A DNA stretch of 64,000 bases from DATKPC01 sp035524275 (lineage in GTDB: Bacteria; Pseudomonadota; Gammaproteobacteria; Burkholderiales; Burkholderiaceae_F): NCBI GenBank assembly GCA_035524275.1, contig DATKPC010000097.1, positions 1 through 64,000 of the forward strand. The letters are read 5' to 3'. Position numbers and translations under genes: made by a program. Position 1 is the stretch's first letter. Each line of letters starts with the position of its first letter. The notes beneath the pieces were generated by a model. The model had not been told where the DNA came from. It did not search any database and was given only the letters and a program-made list of their open reading frames with translations. Shown piece by piece: positions 1 through 8,808 of the stretch.

Positions 1-2
1 AG

Positions 3-2000
3 GTCGAGAGCAAGTCGGGCGCGACGGCGCAGAAGCAGGCCGAGACGCCGGCCCCGGCCCCTGCGCCGGTCGCGGCGGCCCCGGCCCCTGCGCCGGCACC
101 GACTCCCGCGCCGGCGCCGGCGCCGGTCGCCGAAACCCCGGCGCCGGCTCCCGCCCCGGCACCTGTCGCCGCGGCTCCTGCCCCGGCGCCCGCCCCGGCG
201 CCTGCGCCGGCACCGGCGGCGACGCCGGAGGCTGGCGGTGGCCTGATGGACAGCCTCCTGTCCTCGCCGTGGACGCTGGTCGGCCTGGCACTCGCCGGCG
301 TCGGCCTCGTCTACGGACTGAACTGGTACCGTCGCCGCAAGAACGACGAGTCGGACGAGTTCCAGACCAGCGGCGACGGCATGCGCGCCAACTCGATGTT
401 CGGCTCCACCGGAGGCCAAAGCGTCGACACCGGCGCGACCAGCACGTTCAACTCGAGCTTCATCCCGGCGGCGTCGCAGCTGGACTCGAACGAGGTCGAC
501 CCGGTCGCCGAGGCCGACGTCTACATCGCCTACGGACGCGAGGAGCAGGCCGAGGACATTCTCAAGGAAGCGCTGCGCGCGCAGCCCGACCGCCATGCCG
601 TGCGACTGAAGCTCCTCGAGATCTTCTCGCGCCGCGGCGACAAGGCGTCTTTCGAGGCGGTGGCGCAGGAACTGCGCGACCGCACCGGCGGCACCGGCCC
701 GGAATGGGAGCATGCGGTCAAGCTCGGCCGGACGCTGGATCCGGCCAATCCGATGTTCGCGCCGCAGGGCGGCGCGGCCGACCTCGCGGCGCGCGCGCCG
801 ACGACCGAGCTTCGGCTCGCACCCGGGTCGGGCCAGGATCGCACGCCGTCGCTCGGCGGAGTCATTGCGCCGGCCGCGACGTTCGGGCCGGAACCGGCCG
901 CCCACGAGGAGCCGGTCGTCGATCTCGAACTCGGCTCCCCGACCGGCCTGCCGCGGCACCTCGACGAGGAGCCGGCGACGAAGCTTGGCGTCGACTCGCA
1001 GCTCGCCGCGCATGACGCCGCGGAGCCGGTCGCGCAGCACGAGGCGCCGCATCTGCAGGCCAATACCGACCTGCCGGGAGCCCGCTTCGAGGCGACGCTG
1101 CCGCTGTCGGACCATGAAGCGCAGGCCGTGCAGCCGACGAAGCCGGCGACGATCGATCCGTTTGGCGGCGCCGCGAGCAACATCGACTTCGGCGCGCTGG
1201 ACTTCGACCTCGGCGGCCCTTCGAAGCTGAACCTGGAGCCGAGCACCGGCATGCCGGTCGCCTCGCCCGCGGGCGAGACGATCCAGCCGCCGATCAGCAT
1301 GCCGCCGGCCATGCCGGTCGCTCCGGTTCCGCCGGTGATCGAGCCGCATGCGGAACCGGTCGCGAAGGCCGCGCCGGCGCCCGCCGCGTGGATGACTCCG
1401 GCGCCGGCCGCCGCGCCCGAGCCCGGCCCGACGACGATCCGTGGCGAGGCGCCGACCATCCCCGACCTCGACCTGTCGTTCCCGACCAGCGTCTCGCGCG
1501 CGCCGATGGCGCCAGCCCCGACCGTCGGCGGATTCGGGGCGATCCCGCAGATCGACCTGAACCTGTCGCCGCCGACGGTGCAGCCGGTGACGGTGCAGCC
1601 GCGGACGATCATGCCGCCGCCGCCCCCGCCGGCGCGCACCCCGCCGCCGGCGGTGGGCCCGCTCGAGGAGGCGCTTTCGCGACCCACGCTTCTCGGCAGC
1701 GTCGGGGCACTGCCCGACGAGACCGCGCCGCGGCTGACCTCCAATACGGACCAGGCGACCGTGCCCTTGATCGACTTCGACCTGACCGGCGCCGACCTCG
1801 GACTGAGCGGCCGCAAGACCGAAACGCAGGCCGGCAGCCCGTTGGCGGCGCAGATGGCGACGAAGCTCGACCTGGCGCGCGGCTACATCGACCTCGGCGT
1901 CAAGGACGGCGCGCGCGAACTGCTCGAGGAGGTCATGCGCGACGGAACCCGCGAGCAACGCCAGCAGGCCGTCGACCTGATCAAGATGGTCGACGCCTGA
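3..2000 (+). CDS. fimV: FimV-like peptidoglycan-binding/pilus assembly protein, C-terminal part (5' end outside window)
   Basis: The reading frame is open from base 3, so only the C-terminal ~665 residues are present. The order is an Ala/Pro-rich linker (bases ~33-230), one membrane segment with sequence LVGLALAGVGLVYGL (bases ~276-320), a positive RRRK stop-transfer, a TPR-like segment (bases ~500-690: AEADVYIAYGREEQAEDIL), a long acidic/proline-rich cytoplasmic linker, and the FimV C-terminal domain at the end (KLDLARGYIDLGVKDGAREL). FimV family proteins are inner-membrane factors that bind peptidoglycan through an N-terminal LysM, which would lie off-window, and help assemble type IV pili or polar complexes. 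Position just upstream of truA is typical of betaproteobacteria. An internal ATG at 246 is not a likely start. Confidence 0.9.
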   Translation, partial: VESKSGATAQKQAETPAPAPAPVAAAPAPAPAPTPAPAPAPVAETPAPAPAPAPVAAAPAPAPAPAPAPAPAATPEAGGGLMDSLLSSPWTLVGLALAGVGLVYGLNWYRRRKNDESDEFQTSGDGMRANSMFGSTGGQSVDTGATSTFNSSFIPAASQLDSNEVDPVAEADVYIAYGREEQAEDILKEALRAQPDRHAVRLKLLEIFSRRGDKASFEAVAQELRDRTGGTGPEWEHAVKLGRTLDPANPMFAPQGGAADLAARAPTTELRLAPGSGQDRTPSLGGVIAPAATFGPEPAAHEEPVVDLELGSPTGLPRHLDEEPATKLGVDSQLAAHDAAEPVAQHEAPHLQANTDLPGARFEATLPLSDHEAQAVQPTKPATIDPFGGAASNIDFGALDFDLGGPSKLNLEPSTGMPVASPAGETIQPPISMPPAMPVAPVPPVIEPHAEPVAKAAPAPAAWMTPAPAAAPEPGPTTIRGEAPTIPDLDLSFPTSVSRAPMAPAPTVGGFGAIPQIDLNLSPPTVQPVTVQPRTIMPPPPPPARTPPPAVGPLEEALSRPTLLGSVGALPDETAPRLTSNTDQATVPLIDFDLTGADLGLSGRKTETQAGSPLAAQMATKLDLARGYIDLGVKDGARELLEEVMRDGTREQRQQAVDLIKMVDA

Positions 2001-2023
2001 CGGCGTCGTCTCCGATCGGATGC

Positions 2024-2063
2024 GGCCCGGAAGCGGCGCGCCAGGGCGCGCCGCTTCCGGGCC
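2024..2063. terminator. Long GC-rich inverted repeat between fimV and truA
   Basis: Arms 2026-2042 and 2045-2061 are perfect 17-base inverted complements (cccggaagcggcgcgcc and its reverse complement) separated by only 2 bases, and they extend to 19 pairs at 2024-2063. No T-run follows on either strand, so this is not a standard intrinsic terminator. It could be a transcript-stabilising or rho-assisted 3' hairpin for fimV, or a cruciform-prone palindrome. Confidence 0.6.
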
Positions 2064-2090
2064 CGCATTGATGGCCCGGATCCGCGCAGC

Positions 2091-2873
2091 GTGCGCCTTG
2101 CCCTCGGCATCGAATACGACGGCAGCGCGTTCCGCGGCTGGCAGACCCAGCCCGACCGCCGCGCCGTCCAGGACGCGCTCGAGGCCGCCCTGGCGTCGTT
2201 CTGCGGCGCGCCGGTCGCCACGACATGCGCCGGGCGCACCGACGCCGGCGTCCACGCGACCTACCAGGTCGTTCATCTCGACACGCCGCTGCAGCGCGAA
2301 CGGGCGAGCTGGGTCCGCGGCGTCAACCGGTTCCTTCCGCCGACCGTCGCGATACGCTGGGCGCGCGAGGTCGACGACGCGTTCCATGCGCGCTATTCGG
2401 CGCTGGCCCGACGCTACGACTACCTGATCGAGATTTCCGCGGTCCGCTCGCCGTTGCGCCGCGAGCGCGTCGGGTGGGTGTTCCGGCCTCTGGACGTGGC
2501 CGCGATGCAGGCGGCGGCCCGGCTTCTCGTCGGGCGCCACGACTTCAGCGCCTTTCGTGCCGCGGAATGCCAGGCGGCGAGCGCCGAGCGCGAGCTTCGC
2601 GTCCTGGACGTCGCGCCGCACGGCCGTTTCATCCTCGTGCGCGCGCAGGCCAACGCGTTCCTGCATCATATGGTGCGGAACATCGTCGGCAGCTTGGTCG
2701 ACGTCGGCGTCGGTCGCCGCCCCGTCGGATGGATCGCCGACGTGCTCGCGTCGCGCGATCGTCGCCTGGCGTCGCCGACCTTCGCCGCGGCGGGGCTCTA
2801 CCTGACCGCGGTCGACTACGACGCCCGCTTCGGCCTGCCGCCGCCGGAGGATGTCGTGCTGGAACGGATATGA
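2091..2873 (+). CDS. truA: tRNA pseudouridine(38-40) synthase TruA
   Basis: Converts U38-U40 in the anticodon stem-loop of tRNAs to pseudouridine. The 260-residue protein begins with the family N-terminus ALGIEYDGSAFRGWQ and carries the catalytic-Asp motif GRTDAGVHA near residue 52. It also has the conserved segments FHARYSALARRYDYLI, HDFSAFRA and FLHHMVRNIVGSLV. Length matches the family. GTG at 2091 is chosen because it places the first strand correctly; the ATG at 2071 is out of frame. The stop overlaps the trpF start (ATGA). Confidence 0.95.
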   Translation: MRLALGIEYDGSAFRGWQTQPDRRAVQDALEAALASFCGAPVATTCAGRTDAGVHATYQVVHLDTPLQRERASWVRGVNRFLPPTVAIRWAREVDDAFHARYSALARRYDYLIEISAVRSPLRRERVGWVFRPLDVAAMQAAARLLVGRHDFSAFRAAECQAASAERELRVLDVAPHGRFILVRAQANAFLHHMVRNIVGSLVDVGVGRRPVGWIADVLASRDRRLASPTFAAAGLYLTAVDYDARFGLPPPEDVVLERI

Positions 2874-3526
2874 CCCGGACACGGATCAAGTTCTGCGGGC
2901 TGACGCGCGTCGAGGATGTCGAACGGGCGTGCGCGCTGGGCGTCGACGCGGTCGGGTTCGTCTGCTATGCGCGCAGCCCGCGCTACGTGCCGCCGTCCCG
3001 GCTGGCGTCGCTGGCACGTTCGCTCACCCCTTTCGTGACGCCCGTGCTCCTCTTCGTCGACGCCGATGCGGCGCAGATCGACGAGGCGCGCGAGCACGTC
3101 CCGGATGCGCTGCTGCAGTTCCACGGCAGCGAATCGCCGGTGGATTGCGAGCGCCATCGCCGTCCGTACCTGCGCGCCGTGGCGCTGGGCGAGGGCGTCG
3201 ATTTGCTAGACTGGCAGCGTCGATTCGCGACGGCGCGCGCGCTGCTGGTCGATACGCCGACGCCCGGCCACGGAGGGAGCGGGCGCACGTTCGACTGGAC
3301 CCGGATCCCGGGGCGCGGCGCGCGCACGCGGCCGCTGGTCCTTGCCGGCGGCCTGACGGCCGGCAACGTCGGTGCGGCGATCGCGGCCGTACGGCCGGAC
3401 GCCGTCGACGTCAGCAGCGGCGTGGAAAGCGAGCGCGGCGTGAAGAGCGAGGCCCTGATGCGGGACTTCGTCGCGGCCGTGCGCGAAGCCGATCGCGCAG
3501 CACCGGATTCCGCGGGAGATGCCTGA
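2870..3526 (+). CDS. trpF: Phosphoribosylanthranilate isomerase
   Basis: Catalyses the Amadori isomerisation of phosphoribosylanthranilate to CdRP in tryptophan synthesis. The 218-residue TIM barrel shows KFCGLTR at the N-terminus (catalytic Cys), LLQFHGSES, LLVDTPTPGHGGSGRTFDW (phosphate loop and catalytic Asp), LAGGL and DVSSGVES. The start ATG at 2870 overlaps the truA stop by four bases. The stop in turn shares a base with the trpB start (TGATG), so it sits in a translationally coupled run. A trpFBA group separate from the other trp genes is usual in beta- and gammaproteobacteria. Confidence 0.96.
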   Translation: MTRTRIKFCGLTRVEDVERACALGVDAVGFVCYARSPRYVPPSRLASLARSLTPFVTPVLLFVDADAAQIDEAREHVPDALLQFHGSESPVDCERHRRPYLRAVALGEGVDLLDWQRRFATARALLVDTPTPGHGGSGRTFDWTRIPGRGARTRPLVLAGGLTAGNVGAAIAAVRPDAVDVSSGVESERGVKSEALMRDFVAAVREADRAAPDSAGDA

Positions 3527-4794
3527 TGACGCCTTATGACCTGCCGGACGCACGCGGCCATTTCGGTCCGTACGGCGGCGTGTTCGTCGCCGAGACGCTG
3601 ATGAAGGCGCTCGACGAGCTGGGCGCGGCCTACGACGAGGCGCGCCGCGACCCGGCGTTCCGCGCCGAGCTCGAGCGCGAACTGAAGCACTTCATCGGGC
3701 GCCCGAGCCCGATCTACCATGCGCGCCGCTGGTCGGAGGAACTGGGCGGGGCGCAGATCTACCTGAAGCGCGAAGACCTCAACCACACCGGCGCGCACAA
3801 GGTGAACAACACGATCGGGCAGGCGCTGCTGGCGCGACGGATGGGCAAGCCGCGCGTGATCGCCGAGACGGGCGCCGGCCAGCACGGCGTCGCGACGGCG
3901 ACCGTGGCGGCGCGCTTCGGCATGCGCTGCGTCGTCTACATGGGCGCGCACGATGTCGGGCGCCAGGCGGCCAACGTCTATCGGATGAAGCTGCTCGGCG
4001 CCGAGGTCGTGCCGGTCGAGAGCGGATCGCGGACGCTGAAGGATGCGCTGAACGAGGCCATGCGCGACTGGGTCACGAACGTGGCCGACACGTTCTACAT
4101 CATCGGTACCGTCGCCGGACCGCATCCCTACCCGATGATGGTGCGCGACTTCAATTCGATCGTCGGGCGCGAATGCCGCGTCCAGATGCCGGAGATCGCC
4201 GGCCGCCAGCCCGACGTCGTGATCGCATGCGTCGGCGGCGGCAGCAACGCGCTCGGGATCTTCTACGACTACATCGAGGACGCGTCGGTGAAGCTGGTCG
4301 GCGTCGAGGCGGCCGGCGACGGGCTGGCCACCGGCCGGCACGCGGCGAGCCTGCAGTGCGGCAAGCCGGGCGTCCTGCATGGCAATCGCACGTACCTGCT
4401 GCAGGATGCCGACGGGCAGATCAGCGAGACGCACTCGATCTCGGCCGGGCTGGATTATCCGGGTGTCGGCCCGGAGCATGCGTGGCTGAAGGATTCCGGA
4501 CGCGCGCAATATGTCGGCGCCACCGACGCCGAGGCGCTGAAGGCGTTCCACGATTGTTGCCGCATCGAAGGCATCATCCCGGCGCTGGAGTCGAGCCACG
4601 CGCTCGCGCATGCGACCCGCCTCGCGCCGACGCTGCCGCGTGACCGCATCCTTCTCGTCAACCTGTCCGGGCGCGGCGACAAGGACCTGCATATCGTCGC
4701 CGAGGCGAGCGGCCTGGAATTCTTCTGCCGCGAATCGTGCCGCCAGGCGACGCTCGCCTGGCGCGCCGGCGGGCCGCGGAAAGGGTCCGCATGA
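3526..4794 (+). CDS. trpB: Tryptophan synthase beta chain
   Basis: PLP enzyme that condenses indole with serine to tryptophan, working as an alpha2beta2 complex with TrpA. It has 422 residues. The PLP lysine is Lys92 in HTGAHKVNNT, the phosphate-binding loop is GGGSNA, and ETGAGQHGVATA and SAGLDYPGVGPEH are the conserved family blocks. The ATG at 3526 overlaps the trpF stop by one base. A longer open frame upstream (from 2851) is a shadow of truA/trpF. The stop forms ATGA with trpA. Confidence 0.97.
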   Translation: MTPYDLPDARGHFGPYGGVFVAETLMKALDELGAAYDEARRDPAFRAELERELKHFIGRPSPIYHARRWSEELGGAQIYLKREDLNHTGAHKVNNTIGQALLARRMGKPRVIAETGAGQHGVATATVAARFGMRCVVYMGAHDVGRQAANVYRMKLLGAEVVPVESGSRTLKDALNEAMRDWVTNVADTFYIIGTVAGPHPYPMMVRDFNSIVGRECRVQMPEIAGRQPDVVIACVGGGSNALGIFYDYIEDASVKLVGVEAAGDGLATGRHAASLQCGKPGVLHGNRTYLLQDADGQISETHSISAGLDYPGVGPEHAWLKDSGRAQYVGATDAEALKAFHDCCRIEGIIPALESSHALAHATRLAPTLPRDRILLVNLSGRGDKDLHIVAEASGLEFFCRESCRQATLAWRAGGPRKGSA

Positions 4795-5663
4795 CGAGGA
4801 TTTCGCAGCGCTTTGCCGCGTTGCGCCGCGACGGCCGCTGCGGCCTCGTGCCGTACATCGCCGCGGGCGACCCGGCGCCGGAGGTCACCCTCGAGCTGCT
4901 GCACGCGCTCGCCGCGGCCGGCGCCGACGTCATCGAGCTCGGCGTGCCCTTCTCCGATCCGATGGCCGACGGTCCGGTGATCCAGCGTGCGGCGGAGCGC
5001 GCCATCGCCAACGGCGTCGGCCTGCGGCGCACGCTGCAGATCGTCGCGGAGTTCCGGCGCACGGACCAGGCGACGCCGCTCGTCCTGATGGGGTATGCGA
5101 ACCCGATCGAGGCGATGGGCCGGGCCGCGTTCGTCGACGCGGCGCGCGCCGCCGGCGTCGACGGCGTGCTGGTCGTCGACTACCCGCCGGAAGAGTGCGA
5201 TGATTTTGCGGCGGCGATGCGCGCCGCCGGCATCGATCCGATTTTCCTGCTCGCGCCGACGTCGACGGACGAGCGCATCGCGCGGGTGGCACAGGTCGCG
5301 AGCGGCTACATCTACTATGTCAGCCTCACCGGCACGACCGGTGCCGCGCACCTCGATGTCGGCGCCGTGGCACAGCGGTTGCCGGCGATACGCGCGCGGA
5401 CCGGCGTGCCGATCGGCGTCGGCTTCGGTATTCGCGACGCGGCGAGCGCGCAGGCGATCGCCGCCTTCGCGGATGCGGTCGTGATCGGCTCGCGGCTGAT
5501 CCAGGAAATCGAGTCGGCGCCGCGGGACCGCGTCGTCGGCGCGGTGCGCGAACTCGTCGCCGGCATCCGGACGGCGATCGACCGGCAGCGGGCGCAGGCC
5601 GCGGCCGGAGGTTCCAGGGCGACGCAGGCCGACGAGCAGCGCCGCGTGAAGGAAACCCGATGA
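4791..5663 (+). CDS. trpA: Tryptophan synthase alpha chain
   Basis: Cleaves indole-3-glycerol phosphate to indole and glyceraldehyde-3-phosphate and channels indole to TrpB. The 290-residue protein carries the two catalytic acids in their standard positions, Glu49 (ELGVPFSDP) and Asp60 (MADGPVIQ). It also shows VVDYPPEE, YYVSLTGTTG and GVGFGIRD. The ATG at 4791 overlaps the trpB stop by 4 bases; an in-frame ATG at 4737 lies inside trpB and is rejected. The C-terminal ~25 residues are a basic/polar extension. The stop overlaps the accD start. Confidence 0.97.
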   Translation: MTRISQRFAALRRDGRCGLVPYIAAGDPAPEVTLELLHALAAAGADVIELGVPFSDPMADGPVIQRAAERAIANGVGLRRTLQIVAEFRRTDQATPLVLMGYANPIEAMGRAAFVDAARAAGVDGVLVVDYPPEECDDFAAAMRAAGIDPIFLLAPTSTDERIARVAQVASGYIYYVSLTGTTGAAHLDVGAVAQRLPAIRARTGVPIGVGFGIRDAASAQAIAAFADAVVIGSRLIQEIESAPRDRVVGAVRELVAGIRTAIDRQRAQAAAGGSRATQADEQRRVKETR

Positions 5664-6526
5664 GCTGGATCGACAAGCTGCTTCCGCCCCGAATCAAGCA
5701 GGGCGGCTCGCGACGCGCGGTGCCCGAAGGCCTGTGGATCAAGTGCCCCGGCTGCGAGGCGGTGCTGTACACCGCGGAGCTGGAGCGATCGCTGCAGGTC
5801 TGCCCGAAGTGCTCGCACCACATGCGCATCGGCGCGCGTGCCCGCCTCGACGGGCTGCTCGATCCCGAGGGGCGCTTCGAAATCGGCCAGGAGGTCATTC
5901 CGGTCGATGCGCTGCGTTTCAAGGACAGCCGCAAATACGCCGAGCGCCTGCAGGTCGCGATGCAGGACACCGGCGAGACCGACGCGCTGGTCGTCGTCGG
6001 CGGCGCGATCCGCGCGCTGCCGGTCGTCGTGGCCTGCTTCGAGTACGAATTCATGGCCGGGACGATGGGCTCGGTCGTCGGTGAGCGCTTCGTGCGTGGC
6101 GTGCGCGCCGCTCTCGAGCAGAAGACGCCGTTCATCTGCTTCACGGCCTCGGGCGGGGCGCGGATGCAGGAGGGCCTGCTGTCACTGATGCAGATGGCGA
6201 AGACGACCGCGATGATCGCGCGGCTCGCCGAGGCGCGCCTGCCGTTCATCTCCGTGCTCACCGATCCGACGACCGGTGGCGTGTCGGCCGGATTCGCCTT
6301 CATGGGCGACATCGTCATCGCGGAGCCGAAGGCGCTGATCGGTTTTGCCGGGCCGCGGGTGATCGAGCAGACCGTCCGCGAGAAGCTGCCCGACGGGTTC
6401 CAGCGCGCCGAGTTCCTGCTGCAGAAGGGCGCCGTCGACATGATCCTGGATCGCCGCGCGCTGCGCGACGAACTCGCACGGCTGCTGGCCCTGCTTCAGC
6501 GCCAGCCGGCCGATGCCCTCGCCTGA
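5660..6526 (+). CDS. accD: Acetyl-CoA carboxylase carboxyltransferase subunit beta
   Basis: Transfers the carboxyl group from biotin to acetyl-CoA (malonyl-CoA synthesis, first step of fatty-acid synthesis) together with AccA. The 288-residue protein has the N-terminal zinc ribbon, Cys29/Cys32 (CPGC) and Cys48/Cys51 (CPKC), and then a crotonase-like carboxyltransferase fold with TASGGARMQEG, TDPTTGGVSAGFA and GFAGPRVIEQT. The start overlaps the trpA stop (ATGA), so its translation is tied to trpA. The last 14 bases overlap folC. Confidence 0.96.
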   Translation: MSWIDKLLPPRIKQGGSRRAVPEGLWIKCPGCEAVLYTAELERSLQVCPKCSHHMRIGARARLDGLLDPEGRFEIGQEVIPVDALRFKDSRKYAERLQVAMQDTGETDALVVVGGAIRALPVVVACFEYEFMAGTMGSVVGERFVRGVRAALEQKTPFICFTASGGARMQEGLLSLMQMAKTTAMIARLAEARLPFISVLTDPTTGGVSAGFAFMGDIVIAEPKALIGFAGPRVIEQTVREKLPDGFQRAEFLLQKGAVDMILDRRALRDELARLLALLQRQPADALA

Positions 6527-7838
6527 AACGCCGCTCGCGCCGCCGCCGTCCACGGCCGGGCTCGAGCGCTGGCTTCAGCATGCGGAGCGCCTGCACGCGC
6601 GGCCGATCGAACTCGGACTGGAGCGGGTTCGCGACGTCGCGCAGCGCCTCGACATCGCGCTGGACTGCCCGACGTTCGTCGTCGCCGGAACGAACGGCAA
6701 GGGCTCGACGTGCGCGATGCTCGAATCGATCCTGCGCGCCGGCGGCTATCGGACCGGACTGTATACGTCGCCGCACCTCGTGCGGTTCAACGAGCGGGCA
6801 CGCATCGACGGCCGCGAGGTCGACGATCGCGACCTGGTCGAATCGCTCGCCGCGGTCGAGAACGCACGTGCCGCGACGAACCTGACCTATTTCGAATTCA
6901 CGACGCTCGCGATCCTGCATCGCTTCGCGCGAGCCGCGCTCGACGCCGCGATCCTGGAAATCGGGCTCGGCGGTCGCCTGGATGCCGTCAACATCGTCGA
7001 TGCGGATTGCGCGATCGTGACGTCGATCGACCTCGACCACGTCGAGTTGCTCGGACCGACGCGCGAGGCGATCGCGCTGGAAAAGGCCCACGTCTATCGC
7101 GGCGGCCGGCCGGCGATCTGCAGCGATCCGATGGCACCGTCGACGCTCGTCGACTACGCGCACCGCATCGGCGCCGACCTGCGCCGCTCCGGGACCGAGT
7201 TCACGTTCAGCGCGACGCCGACGCACTGGAACTTCCACGGACGAGCGGTGCGGCGTGCCGGGCTGCCGTATCCCGCGCTGCGCGGGTCGAACCAGCTCGT
7301 CAATGCGGCCGGCGTGCTCGCCGCCCTCGAGGCGCTCGCGCCGCGCCTGCCGCTGGGCCAGCAGGACGTTCGCGAAGGCCTGCTGCGGGTCGAGCTGGCG
7401 GCGCGCTTCCAGGTCCTGCCGGGGCGGCCGTCGGTGGTTCTCGACGTCGCGCACAACCCGCACGCGGTCGCCGTACTGGCCCGCGACCTCGACCGGCAGG
7501 GCTACTTCCCGCGGACGCGGGCGGTGTTCGGGATGCTTCGCGACAAGGACATTGCCGGTTCGGTGGCGCGCCTGAAAGGGCGCATCGATCGCTGGTGCGT
7601 CGGACCGACGGGTGGGCCGCGCGGCGCGCCCGCGGAAGAGGTGGCGGCCATCATACGCAGCGTCGATGGCGATGCGGCGGACATCGCGATCCATCCGACG
7701 ATCGAAGCGGCGTGGGGTGCCGCGCTGGAGGCGAGCGGACCCGATGATAGAATCGTCGTCTTCGGCTCGTTCCTCACCGTCGGCGAGGTGATGCGCACCC
7801 CCGTCATGCAGGCGCGCCTGGCGCCGCGTTCCGCGTGA
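6513..7838 (+). CDS. folC: Bifunctional folylpolyglutamate/dihydrofolate synthase
   Basis: ATP-dependent Mur-ligase-type enzyme that adds glutamate to dihydropteroate and to folates. The 441-residue protein has the P-loop GTNGKGST at residues 59-66, the folate-loop signature YTSPHLVRFNERARIDG, EIGLGGRLDAVN, SIDLDHVELLG with EKAHVYR (carbamylated Lys region), and C-terminal VLDVAHNPHA. The ATG lies 14 bases inside accD, consistent with co-transcription. The accD-folC-SPOR-cvpA-purF order is standard for proteobacteria. Confidence 0.95.
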   Translation: MPSPETPLAPPPSTAGLERWLQHAERLHARPIELGLERVRDVAQRLDIALDCPTFVVAGTNGKGSTCAMLESILRAGGYRTGLYTSPHLVRFNERARIDGREVDDRDLVESLAAVENARAATNLTYFEFTTLAILHRFARAALDAAILEIGLGGRLDAVNIVDADCAIVTSIDLDHVELLGPTREAIALEKAHVYRGGRPAICSDPMAPSTLVDYAHRIGADLRRSGTEFTFSATPTHWNFHGRAVRRAGLPYPALRGSNQLVNAAGVLAALEALAPRLPLGQQDVREGLLRVELAARFQVLPGRPSVVLDVAHNPHAVAVLARDLDRQGYFPRTRAVFGMLRDKDIAGSVARLKGRIDRWCVGPTGGPRGAPAEEVAAIIRSVDGDAADIAIHPTIEAAWGAALEASGPDDRIVVFGSFLTVGEVMRTPVMQARLAPRSA

Positions 7839-7857
7839 AGTCGACGCGGGAGACGTG

Positions 7858-8745
7858 ATGGCCTGGGCCTGGAGATTCTGGCGGCGCCAAGGCAGTTCGT
7901 CCACGGCGGCGAGCGCCTCCGCGTCGCGCGCGTCACGCCTCGAGGAATCCGGCGACGCCGCGAATCCCGCGGCGGCGCTGCGCGTGCGTGCCCGGCGCCG
8001 CCTCGTCGGCGCCGCCGCTCTGCTGCTCGCGGTCGTGATCGTCGTCCCCCTCGTGCTGGACCCGGCACCGCGGCCGGTCGCCGACAACATCCCGATCGAC
8101 ATCCCGAGCGAGAAGACGCCGTTCACGCCGCGCCTCGCGCTGCCGCCGGCGGCCGAAAGCGGCTCGGCGCCGATCGTCCCGCCCCCCGAGGTTGGCGAGC
8201 CCGATTCGACCGGCGCGCCGCCGCCCGCCACGCCGGCGGCGCCGGCCCCCGCGACGGCCTCGCACGCCGGCGAAGGCATGAAGGCCGCGGCGCCCGAACG
8301 TTCGCCGTCGACCCGGGCGACGCCGGAGAAGCCGGCGGCGGAAAAGCCGGTGGCGGAAAAGCCGGTGACGGAGAAGGCAGCCGCGGAAAAAGCGGCGCCG
8401 GAAAAGGCGGCCTCGCGGCCTGCGACGGCAACGGCAGGCGGGTCCGAGGAATCGCGTGCACGCGAACTGCTCGAAGGACACGCCGCGGCTGGCGCCGCGG
8501 TCGGCGTTGCCCGCGGCGGCCACATCCAGGTCCAGGTGGCCGCGCTGGGCAGCGAAACGGCCGCGGAGGAACTCAGCACGCGCCTGCGCGGCGCCGGATT
8601 CGCGCCATACACCGAGCGCGTGGAGACGCGCGACGGCCAGCGCTACCGCGTCCGCGTCGGCCCGTTCGCGTCGCGCGACGATGCCGAGCGCGCGCGAGCG
8701 CGACTGCGCGCGATCGGGGTCAACGGCAACCTCGTTGCTCCGTGA
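7858..8745 (+). CDS. dedD: SPOR-domain cell-division protein (DedD-like)
   Basis: Single-pass inner-membrane protein whose periplasmic SPOR domain binds glycan strands stripped of stem peptides at the septum. Visible order: a short cytoplasmic stretch, one membrane helix (LVGAAALLLAVVIVVPLVL, about residues 50-70), an Ala/Pro/Glu/Lys-rich linker with repeated (A/P)EKP-type units at bases ~8325-8412, and a C-terminal SPOR domain (HIQVQVAALGS to RVRVGPFASRDDAERARARL). A GTG at 7855 directly precedes the ATG at 7858. The purine-rich CGGGAGA at 7847-7853 is better spaced for 7858. The product name DedD is inferred from synteny and domain layout. Confidence 0.85.
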   Translation: MAWAWRFWRRQGSSSTAASASASRASRLEESGDAANPAAALRVRARRRLVGAAALLLAVVIVVPLVLDPAPRPVADNIPIDIPSEKTPFTPRLALPPAAESGSAPIVPPPEVGEPDSTGAPPPATPAAPAPATASHAGEGMKAAAPERSPSTRATPEKPAAEKPVAEKPVTEKAAAEKAAPEKAASRPATATAGGSEESRARELLEGHAAAGAAVGVARGGHIQVQVAALGSETAAEELSTRLRGAGFAPYTERVETRDGQRYRVRVGPFASRDDAERARARLRAIGVNGNLVAP

Positions 8746-8808
8746 CCCGGTGGTCCGCGTGATGGCGATCGGCGGGCGGCCTACGCCGGCGCGGGCGCGA
8801 TGCCGGCG

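Noticed and set aside
33..230. Pro/Ala-rich GC repeats at the left edge, possible repeat element
   Set aside because: They are in frame with FimV and encode its low-complexity linker, a normal feature of the family.
2983..4692. A 569-residue minus-strand frame opposite trpF/trpB
   Set aside because: It lies antisense to unmistakable trp genes, has low-complexity composition and no motif.
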